From contig JAUVTI010000033.1 of the NCBI GenBank assembly GCA_030601605.1, positions 1 to 15,153 on the forward strand: 15,153 nt of DNA, read 5' to 3'. The stretch's first letter is position 1. Every line of letters starts with the position of its first letter. Below, in pieces: positions 1 through 6,986 of this stretch. The notes beneath the pieces were generated by a model. The model saw only the letters and a program-made list of their open reading frames with translations. It was not told the DNA's origin and ran no database searches. Source of the DNA: Gemmatimonadales bacterium (GTDB lineage Bacteria > Gemmatimonadota > Gemmatimonadetes > Gemmatimonadales > GWC2-71-9). The translations under genes were made by a program, and so were the position numbers.

Positions 1-821
1 GTCCAGCCGGGAACTTCGATCCCCCACCCCAGGCGCAACACGATCATCCAGGCCCCGAACAGGAAGCCAAGACCCGACACGAGGAACCCGGTTCTCGTTG
101 CCAGCTGGAGGGGCGCATAGGAAAACGAGATGAAACCGTCCATGGCGAGCCCAATGAGCCTGGCAAGGGTGTATTTCGACGCGCCCGCCGATCGCACCTG
201 CCTGTCGACATCGACGCCTACTTGCCGCAGGCCCACCCACGACCGCAGCCCCCTCAGGAACCGGTTGCGCTCCGGCATCTGCCTGAGGAGCTGAACGACA
301 CGGCGATCGATCAGACCAAAGTCACCACTGTCGGGTGGAACCTCGATCATCGATACGCGCCGGAGCAATCGGTAGAACACCCAGTACGCCGCCCGTTTGT
401 GCGGGCCCTCCTTGCGACTCCGCCGGACCGCGTAGACGACGTCGTAACCCTCGCGCCACTTTGCGACGAACCTGGGAATCTCCTTCGGCGGATCCTGCAG
501 GTCACCGTCCATGACCACCAGCGCATCACCGGATGCATAGTCCATCCCGGCGGAGATCGCGGCCTGATGACCGAAGTTCCGCGATAGCACCACGAGCTTG
601 ATGCGCGAGTCCGACGCGGCAAACTCGCCTGCAAGCGCCGCCGTGCGATCCTCGCTGCCGTCGTCGATAAGGATCACCTCGGCGTCCATGTCGAGCCCGT
701 CGAGCACCTTCGTGAGTTGCTCGACGAGAAGGTGCAAGCCACTCTCTTCGTCATGGAGCGGGACGATGACGGACAGAAGCTGTCGGTCGTCGACGCTCGC
801 GGTCTTCCCGGTGTCTATCAT
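1..821 (-). CDS. GT2 polyprenyl-phosphate glycosyltransferase (GtrB/DPM1-like), 3' end beyond the window
   Basis: Family knowledge: these enzymes move a sugar from a nucleotide donor to undecaprenyl or dolichyl phosphate on the cytoplasmic face of the membrane, giving a lipid-linked sugar for a GT-C enzyme. Seen: an ATG at 819-821 opens a frame of 273 residues that runs off the left edge. It has the GT-A fold signatures SVIVPLHDEE (about residue 17), LIDDGSEDRT (51-60), LSRNFGHQAA (79-88) and the metal-binding D105-G-D107 in MDGDLQDPP. The family signature ERNRFLRGLRSWVGLRQ follows, and a first C-terminal membrane segment has begun where the sequence ends. It starts 10 nt after the methyltransferase stop, so it is probably co-transcribed as the last visible gene of the cluster. 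Family is near certain; the sugar is unknown. Confidence 0.93.
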   Translation of the reverse strand, partial: MIDTGKTASVDDRQLLSVIVPLHDEESGLHLLVEQLTKVLDGLDMDAEVILIDDGSEDRTAALAGEFAASDSRIKLVVLSRNFGHQAAISAGMDYASGDALVVMDGDLQDPPKEIPRFVAKWREGYDVVYAVRRSRKEGPHKRAAYWVFYRLLRRVSMIEVPPDSGDFGLIDRRVVQLLRQMPERNRFLRGLRSWVGLRQVGVDVDRQVRSAGASKYTLARLIGLAMDGFISFSYAPLQLATRTGFLVSGLGFLFGAWMIVLRLGWGIEVPGW

Positions 822-831
822 GATCTCGAGA

Positions 832-1566
832 TCACTCTCCCGCGGCCTCGGTATGACACGCGGCGATGAGGGAACTGCCGAACGGGGGGAACCCGCGAAA
901 CACACTTCGCTCCAGACGACTCAATCGGAGCAATGTGGAGTTGATCCACGGCGCCGGCACCTTCTCGACGGCGTCTCCCGAGGGGAGCACACGCTCCGCT
1001 GCGCGGAGCAGGAGTTTTGCCGGGAAGGTCCACTGAAAGAAATACTCCTGGTGCGCGACGTGGAGCCCCGCCGACCGGGCCACCTCGCCGAAGGTCTTCT
1101 TGGTGTACCGGATGAAGTGGTGATTCACGTCGTCGTGTCGGGTCCACAGGATCGGAAAGGCCGGCACCGTCGCGATGAACAATCCCCCCGGCTCGAGAAG
1201 ACCGGCCACGCGTCGCTGCGCCTCCACGGGTTTCGGGCGGTGCTCCAGCACGTCGAGCATGGGGATGAGGGAATACTGCCGTTGCGGTTGGACGCTCTCG
1301 TCGAACCCCGTGATGTGAATGGTGCCTCGGCGTTCGTCGGATTGGGTGACCAGCTCCGCGGCAGGCTCGACGCCCTCGATGACCTCCCCAAACTCCGCCA
1401 GACGATCGAAGAAGAGACCGTCACCGCATCCGACATCGAGAATAGCTCGCCATCCGTCGGCCGGTCTGTAGCGGCGAAGCGTCTCGACGATGACGTCCTC
1501 TCGGGCGCGCCACCACCAGTGGTTCTCGAACAGTTCGCGATACGCGAGCCCGTAGTCCTTATCCAC
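832..1566 (-). CDS. class I SAM-dependent methyltransferase (Methyltransf_11/12 type)
   Basis: A 244-residue protein with a GTG start at 1564-1566. Seen: the SAM-binding motif I ILDVGCGDG at about residues 42-50, an acidic residue at the end of strand 2 (EGVEPA), the post-II motif MLDVLEHRPKP, and strand-4 GGLFIATVPAF. The stretch WTRHDDVNHHFIRYT is one I associate with methyltransferases found beside polysaccharide and lipid glycosyltransferases. There is no signal peptide. It lies 14 nt after the GT-C gene and 10 nt before the GT2 gene, which points to one operon. A substrate on a sugar or polyprenyl-linked glycan is inferred from context only; the target cannot be read from the sequence. 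No strong Shine-Dalgarno sequence precedes the GTG, so translational coupling is likely. Confidence 0.85.
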   Translation of the reverse strand: MDKDYGLAYRELFENHWWWRAREDVIVETLRRYRPADGWRAILDVGCGDGLFFDRLAEFGEVIEGVEPAAELVTQSDERRGTIHITGFDESVQPQRQYSLIPMLDVLEHRPKPVEAQRRVAGLLEPGGLFIATVPAFPILWTRHDDVNHHFIRYTKKTFGEVARSAGLHVAHQEYFFQWTFPAKLLLRAAERVLPSGDAVEKVPAPWINSTLLRLSRLERSVFRGFPPFGSSLIAACHTEAAGE

Positions 1567-1580
1567 GTTCGTTGTCCGCG

Positions 1581-3152
1581 CTAATCGCCGTCAGGGGTCC
1601 CGGACGGTGGGTCCCGGCGCTTCGGCAGGAAGAGGAGAAACCCCAAAGGCGATTCGTCCTCAATGTAGTCGTATGACTCGAACAAGGCCTCCTTGAATCC
1701 GGGAACCGACCAGAAATTCCACCCCCGCCTCCAATCCGCGATGAACAGCCAGTCCTTCGCGCCGAGCTTGGTGGGAGTGGTGAGAACCGCGCTGATCCGC
1801 TGGGAGCTCAGGTCACTAATCACTCGCTCGGCGTCGAACATCTTGCCCCACGCGGCCATGGCTCCAAAGGTCCAGTTGTCGTTGCTGTACAATACGGGCC
1901 GGGGTTCGGCAAAGAGTAAGAACGAGCTCGGCGGTGCCAGCACCGGCCCCGCCTCGATGATCTCGCGGGGCATCTGATACAGGGTGGAGTGACGACTGGC
2001 CAGGGCGGCGTTGGTCGCGGCGCGCTCTCTGAACTGTGGGATATCGCTCGCCCCTGCCAACGCGAGCGATGCGGCAAAGGCCCCCGCTGCCACCGGCGCG
2101 AGGCGCGCGTGGATCCTGAGGATGGTCGAAAGGCCGACGGCGCCGGCGACGCACAGGGCGGCGATTGGCTCGATGTAGTAGTTGACGTTGGCGCCCGGCT
2201 TCCCGATGGTCATGGCCAGCATTCCCAGTGACAGCAGGACGTACAGGAGCACCGCGGGCTGCCGAACCTTCCGGCGCGCGAGGGGCACGAGGGCCAGAAC
2301 CGTGAGCACGAGCATGACACCGGTGCTCACCAGAAAACCCAAGGCCAGGCGAGCGCCCGCCATGAGAAAGATCTCGTCCGCCAGCGAGCGGAACGTCGCG
2401 TTGAAGAACCCGCCGCCACTCGCGGTGTTCAATACGACGAACACGGTGAGCACGCCACCGGCGGTAATACTGGCCAGGGCACCGGCGCGACCGAACCGCC
2501 GGCGCAACAACTCGGCCAAAATGACGGCCCCCGGGGCGGCCACGAGATTTTGCTTCGTGAGACCCGCCAGGATGAAGGGAATGGTTGCGAGGAGATAGGA
2601 GCGATCTTCCCGATCGGCGGTTCGCAGGTACCACCACAGGCCCGTCAGCGTGAATGCGATTCCCGGGACGTCTACGCGCGTGAGACCGGCCCATGCGGCG
2701 ACGGGTACCGCAGTGAGGAACGTCAGGGAGAACAGGAGTGCCACGAGCTTGTTCGTTTCCTGCGTGCGGCAGCATCGGTAGATCAGAACGACCGTGACGA
2801 TCAAGGCCAGCGTGGCCAGGATCCGACCGGGCAGATAGGACTCGTCGCCGCCGAGGAGCGCGGCGACCCCCAACCAGAGTGTGTGAAAGACGGGCGGATA
2901 CGGGGTCAGGATCAGCGGGTAGTCGGACGTCGTCCAATCGCTCGGGTATGCAGCGGCGATGCCACCCTCATGCAAGGCGCGCGCGCTGAAGAGCGCGGCG
3001 GGCTCCAGCGGCTCAAAGGCAAAGCGCAGATTCCCGAACGTCGACCCCGCGATGGATAGGACGAACGAGGCCGTCACCGCCGCGGCCACGCACCCTACTA
3101 TGAGAGCGGTCTTCGTCCAGAACTCTGGAGTTCGCAGGGTTGTCCGTATCAT
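1581..3152 (-). CDS. multi-pass GT-C-fold membrane glycosyltransferase (ArnT/PMT, GT39/GT83-like)
   Basis: A 523-residue protein with many hydrophobic segments; the first spans about residues 15-36. A polar extracytoplasmic loop follows, holding acidic residues (E47, E50) and then a TPYPPVFHTLW stretch at about 83-93, the usual position of the catalytic loop and the Y-P-P signature in GT-C enzymes. A soluble tail of about 110 residues ends the protein. Family knowledge: such enzymes use polyprenyl-phosphate sugars as donors outside the membrane and move the sugar to lipid A, protein or glycan. The GT2 gene two positions downstream would supply that donor. The ATG at 3150-3152 has a weak AAGGCGAG Shine-Dalgarno-like stretch just upstream. 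It is the first gene of the minus-strand cluster. Substrate unknown; a GT-C enzyme fits better than a flippase or ligase because of the loop-1 pattern. Confidence 0.8.
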   Translation of the reverse strand: MIRTTLRTPEFWTKTALIVGCVAAAVTASFVLSIAGSTFGNLRFAFEPLEPAALFSARALHEGGIAAAYPSDWTTSDYPLILTPYPPVFHTLWLGVAALLGGDESYLPGRILATLALIVTVVLIYRCCRTQETNKLVALLFSLTFLTAVPVAAWAGLTRVDVPGIAFTLTGLWWYLRTADREDRSYLLATIPFILAGLTKQNLVAAPGAVILAELLRRRFGRAGALASITAGGVLTVFVVLNTASGGGFFNATFRSLADEIFLMAGARLALGFLVSTGVMLVLTVLALVPLARRKVRQPAVLLYVLLSLGMLAMTIGKPGANVNYYIEPIAALCVAGAVGLSTILRIHARLAPVAAGAFAASLALAGASDIPQFRERAATNAALASRHSTLYQMPREIIEAGPVLAPPSSFLLFAEPRPVLYSNDNWTFGAMAAWGKMFDAERVISDLSSQRISAVLTTPTKLGAKDWLFIADWRRGWNFWSVPGFKEALFESYDYIEDESPLGFLLFLPKRRDPPSGTPDGD

Positions 3153-3280
3153 CTGCTCGCCTTGCTTGCCTCAGAAGACCCCGGCGACTCCGCATAGGAA
3201 CTTCAATCGGCCGCCGAGTAGCTCCAGCGCGTGGTGGATGGCGGGCAGCGGAACATCAAGGCGGTGTGAAGGTGGGTACG

Positions 3281-3304
3281 AACCTCACCCAGAAGCTCAC
3301 CCAG
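3281..3304. repeat. two-unit 12-bp tandem direct repeat
   Basis: AACCTCACCCAG at 3281-3292 is followed directly by AAGCTCACCCAG at 3293-3304, differing at one base. It lies just downstream of tRNA-Gln on the tRNA strand. It may be a replication-slippage duplication; no function is evident. Confidence 0.5.
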
Positions 3305-3321
3305 GGCGGGCATAAGTCCAG

Positions 3322-3392
3322 TTGGCCCCGATGGATTCGAACCATCATTGCCGGATCCAAAGACCGGCGTCCTGCCATTGGACGAGGGGCCA
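3322..3392 (-). tRNA. tRNA-Gln (anticodon UUG)
   Basis: Reading the minus strand, a full cloverleaf folds. The 7-bp acceptor stem is TGGCCCC/GGGGCCA, including the weak U1-A72 pair typical of tRNA-Gln. The D stem is GTCC/GGAC with loop AATGGCA. The anticodon arm CCGGT-CTTTGGA-TCCGG has its last pair as U31/U39, a mismatch. The variable loop is CAAT and the T arm is GATGG-TTCGAAT-CCATC. Loop positions 34-36 read TTG, which decodes CAA. The discriminator is A and the 3' CCA is not encoded, so CCA-adding enzyme must supply it. It lies 68 nt downstream of the response-regulator gene on the same strand. I did not resolve a dedicated promoter or terminator. Confidence 0.92.
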
Positions 3393-3460
3393 GTGTCGTG
3401 CGCCGGGCGCGCGACCTCACCCGGGATGCTAATAGGTACCGGAAACGATGGCGAGGGGCG

Positions 3461-3844
3461 TCAGTCCACCGGGCCTTCCCAACCCATCGAGCGCCGCATG
3501 ACCTCTTCGATCGCTTGTTGCAGCTCGGTGGGGTTCACCGGCTTCGCCATGGACCTCAGGGCGCCGGACTCCTCGGCGAGGGGGAGCTGCTCGGGGCTCA
3601 CGCCCGACATGGCGATGATGCGCGCTCCTGTGTAGTTCTTCCGCAGCTCCTGGATGGTGCGCAGCCCGTTCATCACTGGCATCGCCAGGTCGACGATCAC
3701 TACGTCGGTGGGCGACTTCCCGTAGAACTCCAGGCCCACCTCTCCATTGGGTGCGTAGTGAACCTCGTGGCCGTTTGCCTCGAGCGCCGATCCCACTGCG
3801 AGCCGGCTGACCTCGTCGTCGTCGATTACCAGCACGGTGGCCAT
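3461..3844 (-). CDS. stand-alone response-regulator receiver domain (CheY/PilG-like)
   Basis: A 127-residue single REC domain with no output domain. Seen: the acidic pocket D8-D9-D10 in VLVIDDDE, phospho-acceptor D52 in VIVDLAMPVMNG, S80 in IIAMSG and K101 in the MAKPVN motif. All residues needed for phosphorylation are present. The start is the ATG at 3842-3844, set by a strong AGGGGGG ribosome binding site 6 nt upstream; longer open frames reaching upstream to 4384 run through the terminator and pilin gene and are not real. It has its own promoter (3872-3900), so it is separate from the pilin operon upstream. No histidine kinase is visible in the window. Lone receivers like this act in chemosensory and pilus-control pathways; a pilus role is suggested only by the neighbours. 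Confidence 0.92.
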   Translation of the reverse strand: MATVLVIDDDEVSRLAVGSALEANGHEVHYAPNGEVGLEFYGKSPTDVVIVDLAMPVMNGLRTIQELRKNYTGARIIAMSGVSPEQLPLAEESGALRSMAKPVNPTELQQAIEEVMRRSMGWEGPVD

Positions 3845-3871
3845 GGGTACCCCCCCTGAGAGGATCATCCA

Positions 3872-3900
3872 ATTCTTGGGACTTTCGCCCCTCTGGTCAA
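3872..3900 (-). promoter_or_regulatory. sigma70-type promoter for the response regulator
   Basis: On the minus strand TTGACC (3895-3900, 5 of 6 matches to TTGACA) is followed after exactly 17 nt by AAGAAT (3872-3877, 4 of 6 matches to TATAAT). Transcription would begin near 3865, giving a leader of about 20 nt that contains the AGGGGGG ribosome binding site. It lies just downstream of the pilin-operon terminator, which fits an independent transcription unit. Confidence 0.6.
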
Positions 3901-3933
3901 CTGATTTACGGGTAATCTTCGGGCGCGTCCCCG

Positions 3934-3976
3934 GCAAGAAAAGACCGCCGGGCAAGCTGCGCGCCGCCCGGCGGTC
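3934..3976 (-). terminator. intrinsic terminator of the minor-pilin operon
   Basis: A perfect 11-bp inverted repeat, GACCGCCGGGC (3943-3953) and GCCCGGCGGTC (3966-3976), encloses a 12-nt loop. On the minus strand it is followed by TTTTCTT. It lies 24 nt after the stop of the PilX-like gene. The stable stem and T-rich tail on the minus strand make it a clear rho-independent terminator for the pilin operon. Confidence 0.9.
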
Positions 3977-3999
3977 CCGAAACCTGCCTGTGTCCTGGC

Positions 4000-5145
4000 C
4001 TAGAACAGCTGGATCCACCCCCTCGAGCGCAGTGGGCTCCCTGCGGCGCCCGCCTGCTGCGCCCGCGCAACCGCACAGCTCGAGAACGCGAGGTCGACCG
4101 TTCCGATGATGCTGTTGTCGTCCAGGTCCACGTTGGCCGCCAGCACGCCACCGTTGAACTTGTTCCCGGTCCCCACCGCCTTGAGCGAGCCGCGCACGAC
4201 CACGATCCCGTAGAACTCGAAGTTGCCCTGAACCGAGAGGTCGCCGTCCACCAGGAGCAGCCCCTGGCCGACGCCGGTGTTCAGCGAGGCGTCCCCGTTG
4301 ATGTGGATGACCGGCAGGAAGCTGCCGCACGGTTGGTCGGGGTTGAGCGGATCGCCCCAGTTCTTCTGCTGGGATATGTCGCACTTGCCCGCCCCGTTCA
4401 ACCGGGGTCCGATGTTCTGGTAGTTGCCGCCGGGGAGCCGCTTGGTGGCGAGTGAGACCAGCGTCGCCCAGTCGCTGTCCCCGTAGTCGAAGAAGGTGTC
4501 ATCGCCCAGCGTCGGGTCCTCGTCGATCTTGGGGCTTCCCGTTACGCAGCTGGCGCCGGCGCAGCCTCCCTTGAAATCGAGGTCGGATGCGTCGGGAGTC
4601 CGTATGCCCGACTTCGTCCCCTCGAGCGGCGGGCAACTGGTCCAGGCCGCGGGGATGCGGTCGGTTCCGTCGAGGGCGGCGTTGCCGGCGAACGTGCTGG
4701 GGCCGCGAGTCGTGAGCACCGCACTGATGTCGAACATCAGGGAGCGGAGCTTCACGAACGCGCCGATGCGCTGGCGCGCCTGCCCCACGGAACTCTGACC
4801 GGTGACGTCCACCAGGAAGATCTCGTTGTTCAGCCGGCGAACCTCGCCCGTGTACGTGCCGGAGCCGCCTGGCGAAGTGCCGCTGATCGAGTCGGTCTGG
4901 TTGGCCGCAAGGGCGTTCCACGTTCCCACGTTCCAGGCGGCGATCGTCTCGGTGACGCCGAACTCGGCGGCCGCGAACGCCTGCTCCACCCGGCGGGAGT
5001 TCTGACCGGCGCGGTTCTCCAACATTGCCGACATGAAGAAACCGGATATGAGAGCCCCGATGACCACGATCCCCAGGATCGTGAGCAGCAGGGCGATGCC
5101 GCGTTCGTCCTCCATGCGCTGAGTCAAACGGGCTTGCTGTGTCAT
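4000..5145 (-). CDS. PilX-like minor pilin with an enlarged C-terminal domain
   Basis: A 381-residue protein. Seen: a short charged leader, then RG-IALLLTILGIVVIGALI (from residue 15), the PilX N-terminal pattern without Glu at +5, and a Q/A/E-rich helix (RRVEQAFAAAEFGVTETIAAW). The rest is predicted extracytoplasmic: six cysteines, and near the end turn-rich beta repeats (LLLVDGDLSVQGNFEFYG, VVVRGSLKAVGTGNKFNG, VLAANVDLDDN) that look like a small beta-helix. Classical PilX is, from memory, under 200 residues, so this one is about twice as long. The ATG at 5143-5145 has AGGGG 8 nt upstream and lies 1 nt after the PilW-like stop. It is the last gene of the operon, ahead of the terminator. Likely role: part of the priming complex at the pilus tip; adhesion is inferred. 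Confidence 0.82.
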   Translation of the reverse strand: MTQQARLTQRMEDERGIALLLTILGIVVIGALISGFFMSAMLENRAGQNSRRVEQAFAAAEFGVTETIAAWNVGTWNALAANQTDSISGTSPGGSGTYTGEVRRLNNEIFLVDVTGQSSVGQARQRIGAFVKLRSLMFDISAVLTTRGPSTFAGNAALDGTDRIPAAWTSCPPLEGTKSGIRTPDASDLDFKGGCAGASCVTGSPKIDEDPTLGDDTFFDYGDSDWATLVSLATKRLPGGNYQNIGPRLNGAGKCDISQQKNWGDPLNPDQPCGSFLPVIHINGDASLNTGVGQGLLLVDGDLSVQGNFEFYGIVVVRGSLKAVGTGNKFNGGVLAANVDLDDNSIIGTVDLAFSSCAVARAQQAGAAGSPLRSRGWIQLF

Positions 5146-5146
5146 G

Positions 5147-6022
5147 CTAGAACCCCTGGTTGTTGCGCAGCGTGACGCGCGTGATGACGGAGTCGTGCAC
5201 GTACCCGATGCCGCCCGAGCTCAGATGTGCCGGTTTGGGCGAGCGTCCCCGCACCACCAGTCCGACGGAGGCCACCTCAGTTACCGAGGTGGCTGCGGCG
5301 CCGGTCGAGTCGAAGTAGGCGAACTGCAGGCCGTTGACCGTGAGCGGCCCTACGAGCATCTCCATCGCCGTCCAGCTGCCCCCGCGATCGGCTGAGCGGC
5401 GCGCGAGCCAGCGCTCTCCAGCGTTGTCCCACAGCGATATCTCCTCGACCTGGAAGCCGCGGATCGGCGCCCCAGCCGTTATCCCCACGAGCGCGGAGTC
5501 GGCGCCGCCCGAGGCAGCCGAGATGGCGGTGATTATCACCGTACCAGGCGCCCCATCCGGACAGTTGCCGTTCGAGACGCTCTGCAGGCCGCCGACCAGC
5601 CAGCGGTCGTCTGTCCGAGCAGTGGGGTCGCCGTCCCGGAACAGCAGGATCGAGTCGAGGATCGAGTTGGGCGCCCGCACACCGAACAGCAACGAGTTGC
5701 GCAGCATGAACCCGACGCCCCCGACCGTGGCCTGCGGGTCGGTGCACAGCACGCCGGCCCAGCGCATGCTGCGGATCCTTACGGAGGTGGCGCTGGCGCT
5801 CTTGAGATCGCCATCGCTCGCGTCCAGCTCCCGCAGCGCGTAGCTGAGGTACAGGGCCGCCGCCCGCGTGTTCTGCTGCACGTGCAGCCGCTGCACCTGC
5901 GTGCTCGTGAGGCGCTGGGTGGATCCGATCGACTGGTAGACCGCGCTCAAGATGACGGCGAGGAGGCCCATCACCACCAGAATCTCGATCAGCGTGAAGC
6001 CGCGGCGGTTCAGCGCGTGCAC
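5147..6022 (-). CDS. PilW-like prepilin
   Basis: A 291-residue prepilin with a GTG start at 6020-6022, giving a short leader MHALNRRG before FTLIEILVVMGLLAVILSA. Seen: the type III signal with Gly8 at the prepilin-peptidase cleavage site and Glu13 at mature +5. A long N-terminal helix (STQRLTSTQVQRLHVQQNTR) follows, then a beta-rich globular domain with few cysteines. Length and order match PilW. The start overlaps the end of the PilV-like gene by 13 nt and has no clear ribosome binding site, so translation is probably coupled. A longer frame reaches upstream to 6310, but that part is out-of-frame reading of the PilV-like gene. Family role: minor pilin that helps start assembly of the pilus or pseudopilus. 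A type II secretion GspJ-like identity is the main alternative. Confidence 0.85.
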   Translation of the reverse strand: MHALNRRGFTLIEILVVMGLLAVILSAVYQSIGSTQRLTSTQVQRLHVQQNTRAAALYLSYALRELDASDGDLKSASATSVRIRSMRWAGVLCTDPQATVGGVGFMLRNSLLFGVRAPNSILDSILLFRDGDPTARTDDRWLVGGLQSVSNGNCPDGAPGTVIITAISAASGGADSALVGITAGAPIRGFQVEEISLWDNAGERWLARRSADRGGSWTAMEMLVGPLTVNGLQFAYFDSTGAAATSVTEVASVGLVVRGRSPKPAHLSSGGIGYVHDSVITRVTLRNNQGF

Positions 6023-6369
6023 AGGACAGACGTCTCGATGGTGTCGGTACGCATCACGTTGGGCCGGGCGGGATAGGTGACCAGGAGCTCGACCATGCGC
6101 ACGGAGCCACCGTATGCGGGCTCCAGATCCCAGGTCAGATCGTAGACGCCGCCCCGGGTCTCGCTCCCGTCCGCCATGGCGGCACAGCTCATCCCGCGAA
6201 TGGTTTCCAGCCGCTCCCGTGCGTAGAACGACGCCGTGGTCGCCCGGTCGCCCGCCGCCAGCAGCTGGACCACGAGCACGTTGGCCCCGAGCAGCGAGAG
6301 CAGCGCCCACGTGAAGATCGTGACCGCCACGATCATCTCGACCAGGGTGAAGCCGCGCTCGCCGCTCAC
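6010..6369 (-). CDS. PilV-like prepilin (GspI/PilV family)
   Basis: A 119-residue prepilin: leader MSGERG, then FTLVEMIVAVTIFTWALLSLLGA, with Gly6 at the cleavage site and Glu11 at +5. The mature part has a helix with ASFYARERLETIRGM, typical of the PilV/GspI group (the R-x-x-A-x-x-E-R-L-E pattern just after the transmembrane helix). A short beta domain ends in the stop that overlaps the PilW-like start. Two adjacent GTG codons, 6370-6372 and 6367-6369, follow a GGGGAGG ribosome binding site at 5 and 8 nt; I chose the second for spacing, and the choice changes one residue only. The start overlaps the end of the upstream GspH/FimT-like gene by 4 nt. Confidence 0.85.
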   Translation of the reverse strand: MSGERGFTLVEMIVAVTIFTWALLSLLGANVLVVQLLAAGDRATTASFYARERLETIRGMSCAAMADGSETRGGVYDLTWDLEPAYGGSVRMVELLVTYPARPNVMRTDTIETSVLCTR

Positions 6370-6809
6370 CACACGGGCCTCCCCACCGGCGTGATGGCGA
6401 GGGATTCGGTCCAGCCGTTCTTGGAGAACGTCATCGAGATGGATGCCGAGGCCAGCGCCACGCCCTGCGGCGTAAAGAGGACCGAGTCGCCGTCCGAGGT
6501 GAACGCGACTCCGAAGTGGCTCTGGAAGTCGTCCACCGATCCTACGGTGTCTATGCCCGTTCCCTGGGTCGAGCAGGCCGTGATCCACACCCGGGAAGTC
6601 GCGGGTTCCAGGTGCAGGACGGCCCTGCAGCCGCGGAAGACCGCAGTGGCGCGACCACGCGCCAGGTGAGTGGTGACTTCCCTGCGCGCCGAGCGCACCG
6701 TCTCATGCAGCACGTAGGTCTTCACCTTCGGCATCGCCAAGGTGAGGAGCGCGCTGATGATGACGATTACGATGAGCAACTCTATGAGGGTGAATCCGGA
6801 ACGCGACAC
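6366..6809 (-). CDS. GspH/FimT-like prepilin
   Basis: A 147-residue prepilin, first gene of the operon. The GTG at 6807-6809 gives MSRSG-FTLIELLIVIVIISALLTLAMP, with Gly5 at the cleavage site and Glu10 at +5. Then comes VRSARREVTTHLARGRATAVFRG, the H-family helix pattern, and a beta domain ending in WTESLAITPVGRP, the usual GspH/FimT ending (strand, I-x-x-x-G-R). An AAGGGGGG ribosome binding site lies just upstream, so I prefer this GTG (or the TTG one codon earlier) to the longer frame starting near 6926. Family role: minor pilin in the initiation complex for type IV pili or the type II secretion pseudopilus. With PilV-, PilW- and PilX-like genes next to it, type IV pilus is more likely. Confidence 0.85.
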   Translation of the reverse strand: MSRSGFTLIELLIVIVIISALLTLAMPKVKTYVLHETVRSARREVTTHLARGRATAVFRGCRAVLHLEPATSRVWITACSTQGTGIDTVGSVDDFQSHFGVAFTSDGDSVLFTPQGVALASASISMTFSKNGWTESLAITPVGRPVW

Positions 6810-6911
6810 CAACCCCCCTTCGCGCCGCGTTATGGAGCGGGCGCCCCCGCAGTTACCGCGGGTGCGGTGGGAATGCTGACACTCTAATAGCGCCGATTCG
6901 AGATTGCTGGA

Positions 6912-6927
6912 TGTGTCGCGCGTCACA
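6912..6927. promoter_or_regulatory. candidate CRP/Vfr-family operator
   Basis: TGTGTCGCGCGTCACA matches the CRP-type pattern TGTGA-N6-TCACA at 9 of 10 fixed positions; it differs only at the fifth base. It lies in the 177-bp divergent region between the pilin operon and the 291-residue gene. Its centre is about 65 nt before the likely start of plus-strand transcription and 110 nt before the GspH/FimT-like start. It could serve either side. A chance match is quite possible in one window. Confidence 0.35.
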
Positions 6928-6949
6928 GTCCCCCGGGTGGCTAATTGCG

Positions 6950-6978
6950 TAGACAGGGGGTGGACTCAGGGATAGCTT
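6950..6978 (+). promoter_or_regulatory. candidate sigma70 promoter for the 291-residue gene
   Basis: TAGACA at 6950-6955 (5 of 6 matches to TTGACA) is followed after 17 nt by TAGCTT at 6973-6978 (TA...T core). Transcription would begin near 6985, while the GTG start codon is at 6987. The transcript would therefore have almost no leader. Confidence 0.45.
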
Positions 6979-6986
6979 AGCGCACT

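Larger units (their letters stand above)
3153..3460. other. 308-base stretch without a protein gene, holding tRNA-Gln
   Basis: Between the GT-C gene and the response regulator I find only the tRNA at 3322-3392. The 168 bases between tRNA and GT-C start hold a two-copy 12-base tandem repeat (3281-3304, one mismatch) and no convincing promoter, terminator or small gene. The open frames crossing here on the plus strand lack a ribosome binding site and run through genes on the other strand, so I treat them as chance frames. Confidence 0.6.

Noticed and set aside
598..1584. 328-codon open frame on the plus strand opposite the GT2 and methyltransferase genes
   Set aside because: It is antisense to two genes with clear family motifs and encodes an R/S/P-rich sequence without recognisable domains, as expected for a shadow frame in GC-rich DNA.
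1816..2937. 373-codon minus-strand frame inside the GT-C gene
   Set aside because: It is R/G/H-rich with no domain and lies wholly inside a gene with clear membrane segments on the same strand in another frame.
3461..4384. Extended 307-codon version of the response-regulator frame
   Set aside because: The upstream part crosses the intrinsic terminator and the PilX-like gene in another frame; the receiver fold begins at the ATG at 3844 behind a strong ribosome binding site.
6023..6310. N-terminal extension of the PilW-like frame
   Set aside because: It reads the PilV-like gene out of frame, and the prepilin signal begins at the GTG at 6022.
6884..6912. Possible minus-strand promoter for the pilin operon (TATTAG at 6884-6889)
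   Set aside because: The -10 matches only 4 of 6 and no -35 is found at 16-18 nt, so I do not call it.
6810..6926. N-terminal extension of the GspH/FimT-like protein
   Set aside because: A prepilin leader of over 40 residues is unlikely, and AAGGGGGG directly precedes the GTG at 6809.
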